NCBI RefSeq assembly: GCF_000203935.1
Contig: NC_008577.1
Span: 4,402,001 to 4,466,000, forward strand
Source of the DNA: Shewanella sp. ANA-3
GTDB lineage: Bacteria; Pseudomonadota; Gammaproteobacteria; Enterobacterales; Shewanellaceae
Direction of reading: 5' to 3'
Length of the DNA: 64,000 bases
Shown here: piece by piece, positions 62,772-64,000 of the stretch
Layout: each line of letters opens with the position of its first letter
How positions within the stretch are numbered: position 1 is the first letter of the stretch
Notes under the pieces: model-generated
Told to the model about the DNA's origin: nothing
Seen by the model: only the letters and a program-made list of their open reading frames with translations
Database searches by the model: none
Made by a program: the position numbers and the translations under genes

Positions 62772-63284
62772 TTAAATCACGGGATGTACCAGCAGCACAG
62801 CACCCGTACCTAACAGAGCGCCGGCAACAATATCTGAAGGGTAATGCACCCCAAGTACAATGCGTGAGGCACCAATACAAAGTGCCCACAGGTAAGCAAG
62901 AGGCGCAGCCACGGGATACACCTGCGCCACACTCGTGGCCATCACAAAGGCGGCCGCCGTGTGCCCCGAAGGTAGGCTGAATCTGTCTGAAGGTTCGAAT
63001 CCCTTCTCAAACCCAATCAAGGCGTGACAGGGCCGAGTGCGGCGAATGCTATTTTTGAGTAATAAGTACAGTGGTAATTCAACCAAAAAACTCGCCAACA
63101 GCAGATTGAACAGGCTCTGTCCTTGGGAGTGTGTCAGCATCAACCCGACGGCAAGGTACAAATACACATGCCCATCTCCAGTTGCTGATATCCGCTTCGC
63201 CCAGTCATAAACACCGTGACGTTGGCTCAAACCTACAATGCGATAAAACATGCGCTTATCTAAGTCTGTAATGTAACTCAACAT
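62772..63284 (-). CDS. PAP2-family membrane phosphatase
   Basis: 170 residues with about five hydrophobic segments. Three PAP2 motifs: KNSIRRTRP (about 78), PSGH (about 105) and SRIVLGVHYPSD (about 139-150). Members dephosphorylate phosphatidate or undecaprenyl pyrophosphate at the outer face of the inner membrane. It ends 73 bp before the glycosyltransferase; co-transcription is likely. Confidence 0.92.
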   Translation of the reverse strand: MLSYITDLDKRMFYRIVGLSQRHGVYDWAKRISATGDGHVYLYLAVGLMLTHSQGQSLFNLLLASFLVELPLYLLLKNSIRRTRPCHALIGFEKGFEPSDRFSLPSGHTAAAFVMATSVAQVYPVAAPLAYLWALCIGASRIVLGVHYPSDIVAGALLGTGAVLLVHPVI

Positions 63285-63640
63285 AAAACAGGCTCCTTGC
63301 TGGCATGCCAGCGAGTATCATGGCGATGTTAATGAGTGCATTCTCTCGACAACCGTTAGCGTCTGCATGTTTTAACGCCCTGTCAGACGACTATTTCACG
63401 ATAGAACCCCACGCTAAACCCTATGGCGACTTAAACAGATATTGCTTAAGTACTCAGTGTTAAGGTGAGACTAAGAACTGCCGATGACGGCAAAGTGACA
63501 TCAGGCCTAAAGTTTTATGACATTCGCGCAGAGGAAATGAATCGCAAGGGATGAAGTAATGACTGCAAAAATAGGAAAACGTGCGGGGGAGATACAGTGC
63601 TGCCCTGATGCTAAGCTCGGGCAACACTGTCAGAAAACCT
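63285..63640. other. Gene-free stretch
   Basis: 356 bp between the PAP2 gene and the small membrane protein gene, both on the minus strand. No reading frame, RNA or clear repeat was recognised. Confidence 0.5.
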
Positions 63641-63889
63641 TCAAGCGACGGCTTGTTCCAACGCTTTGGCGCGGTAAATTTTCGTCAGATGATAGATATT
63701 AATACAGGCTACGAAAGCGTTCATACCTGCAACTGGCCAGGCTGAAATAAATACGCCGTAGATTACAAACAGGGTACAGCCGACAAAGTTTAACCATCTT
63801 AACCAGATGATGTTCTTCATCATAAGTGAAATTGCCACCATCACTGAGGCAAAATAACCAATAATTTCAATTGTGTTTACAGCTTCCAT
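63641..63889 (-). CDS. Small three-span membrane protein (YgjV/SemiSWEET-like)
   Basis: 82 residues from the ATG at MEAVNTIEII, which has GAGAGG five bases upstream; a GTG two codons earlier is less likely. Three hydrophobic segments (about 6-24, 28-48 and 50-68) with an IGYFASVMVAISLMMKN opening and a polar tail resemble the half-transporter-size YgjV or SemiSWEET-like proteins. I am not certain of the family. It could be a sugar or small-solute carrier subunit that works as a dimer. Confidence 0.7.
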   Translation of the reverse strand: MEAVNTIEIIGYFASVMVAISLMMKNIIWLRWLNFVGCTLFVIYGVFISAWPVAGMNAFVACINIYHLTKIYRAKALEQAVA

Positions 63890-64000
63890 AGGCACCTCTC
63901 GAAGGCCCTCTACCGTCCATAAGCGTAACGGGGGGTCCTTGCCCCTAAAGCAAATTAAGTTAAGTAAGTTAATTTAAACTTGGGATATAATACCAAAACA

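Overview
The window looks like chromosomal DNA of a Shewanella species, probably close to the S. oneidensis group. The grounds are an MSHA pilus locus headed by a csrD/mshH gene, an octaheme tetrathionate-reductase-type cytochrome c with its own small cytochrome and outer-membrane barrel protein, FNR/CRP-like sites in front of several genes, a RegBA redox pair, and a gene order of mostly housekeeping genes with a few accessory patches. The identification rests on protein families recognised by eye; no database search was run.

Layout. 1-4.4 kb: the start of the MSHA secretion operon on the minus strand (mshI, a PilN-like mshI2, mshJ, partial mshK), with csrD/mshH upstream. 4.6-12.8 kb: malic enzyme, rpmE with a structured leader, a FimV-like protein, then priA, argS and ftsN on the plus strand. 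13-18.6 kb: a small gene behind an FNR-like site, an NfeD/SPFH/SPFH membrane operon, a Tsx-like nucleoside channel convergent with uridine phosphorylase, and a YdcH-like small gene also behind an FNR-like site. 18.6-25.2 kb: lysine/ornithine decarboxylase, a periplasmic thioredoxin-like protein, an MscS channel, a Sel1-repeat protein and a LysR/SDR divergent pair.

25.7-37.4 kb is the respiratory and accessory metabolism section. It holds a monoheme cytochrome, a barrel protein and an octaheme reductase in one operon, a MOT1-type molybdate transporter, an operon of old yellow enzyme, NTF2-like protein and polysaccharide deacetylase under a divergent LysR, and a TtrS/TtrR-like two-component pair. 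The old yellow enzyme gene is broken by an 8-bp tandem duplication. The sensor pair plausibly controls sulfur-oxyanion respiration, perhaps the octaheme operon.

37.4-46 kb: a structured non-coding candidate, an orphan type IV pilin, hslVU, a DUF971 gene, then an accessory island. In this island three copies of a ~255-bp foldback repeat bracket a zinc-ribbon/DUF4375 gene and an AT-rich gene of the DUF4917 type with SIR2-like motifs. After the island come an Fe-S photolyase and an SDR. The island is the strongest candidate for something undescribed: a mobile structured repeat carrying a possible single-gene defence protein.

46-64 kb: a RegBA redox system, a RmlD-like reductase, a PhoD-like phosphatase, a pseudouridine synthase, a LON-domain protein, a patatin, a TonB-dependent receptor behind a perfect 16-bp palindrome, a YhcH-family protein, family II pyrophosphatase, a DedA protein, an alpha/beta hydrolase with a long disordered tail, a glycosyltransferase, a PAP2 phosphatase and a small membrane protein. 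No tRNA, rRNA, CRISPR array or complete insertion sequence was seen.
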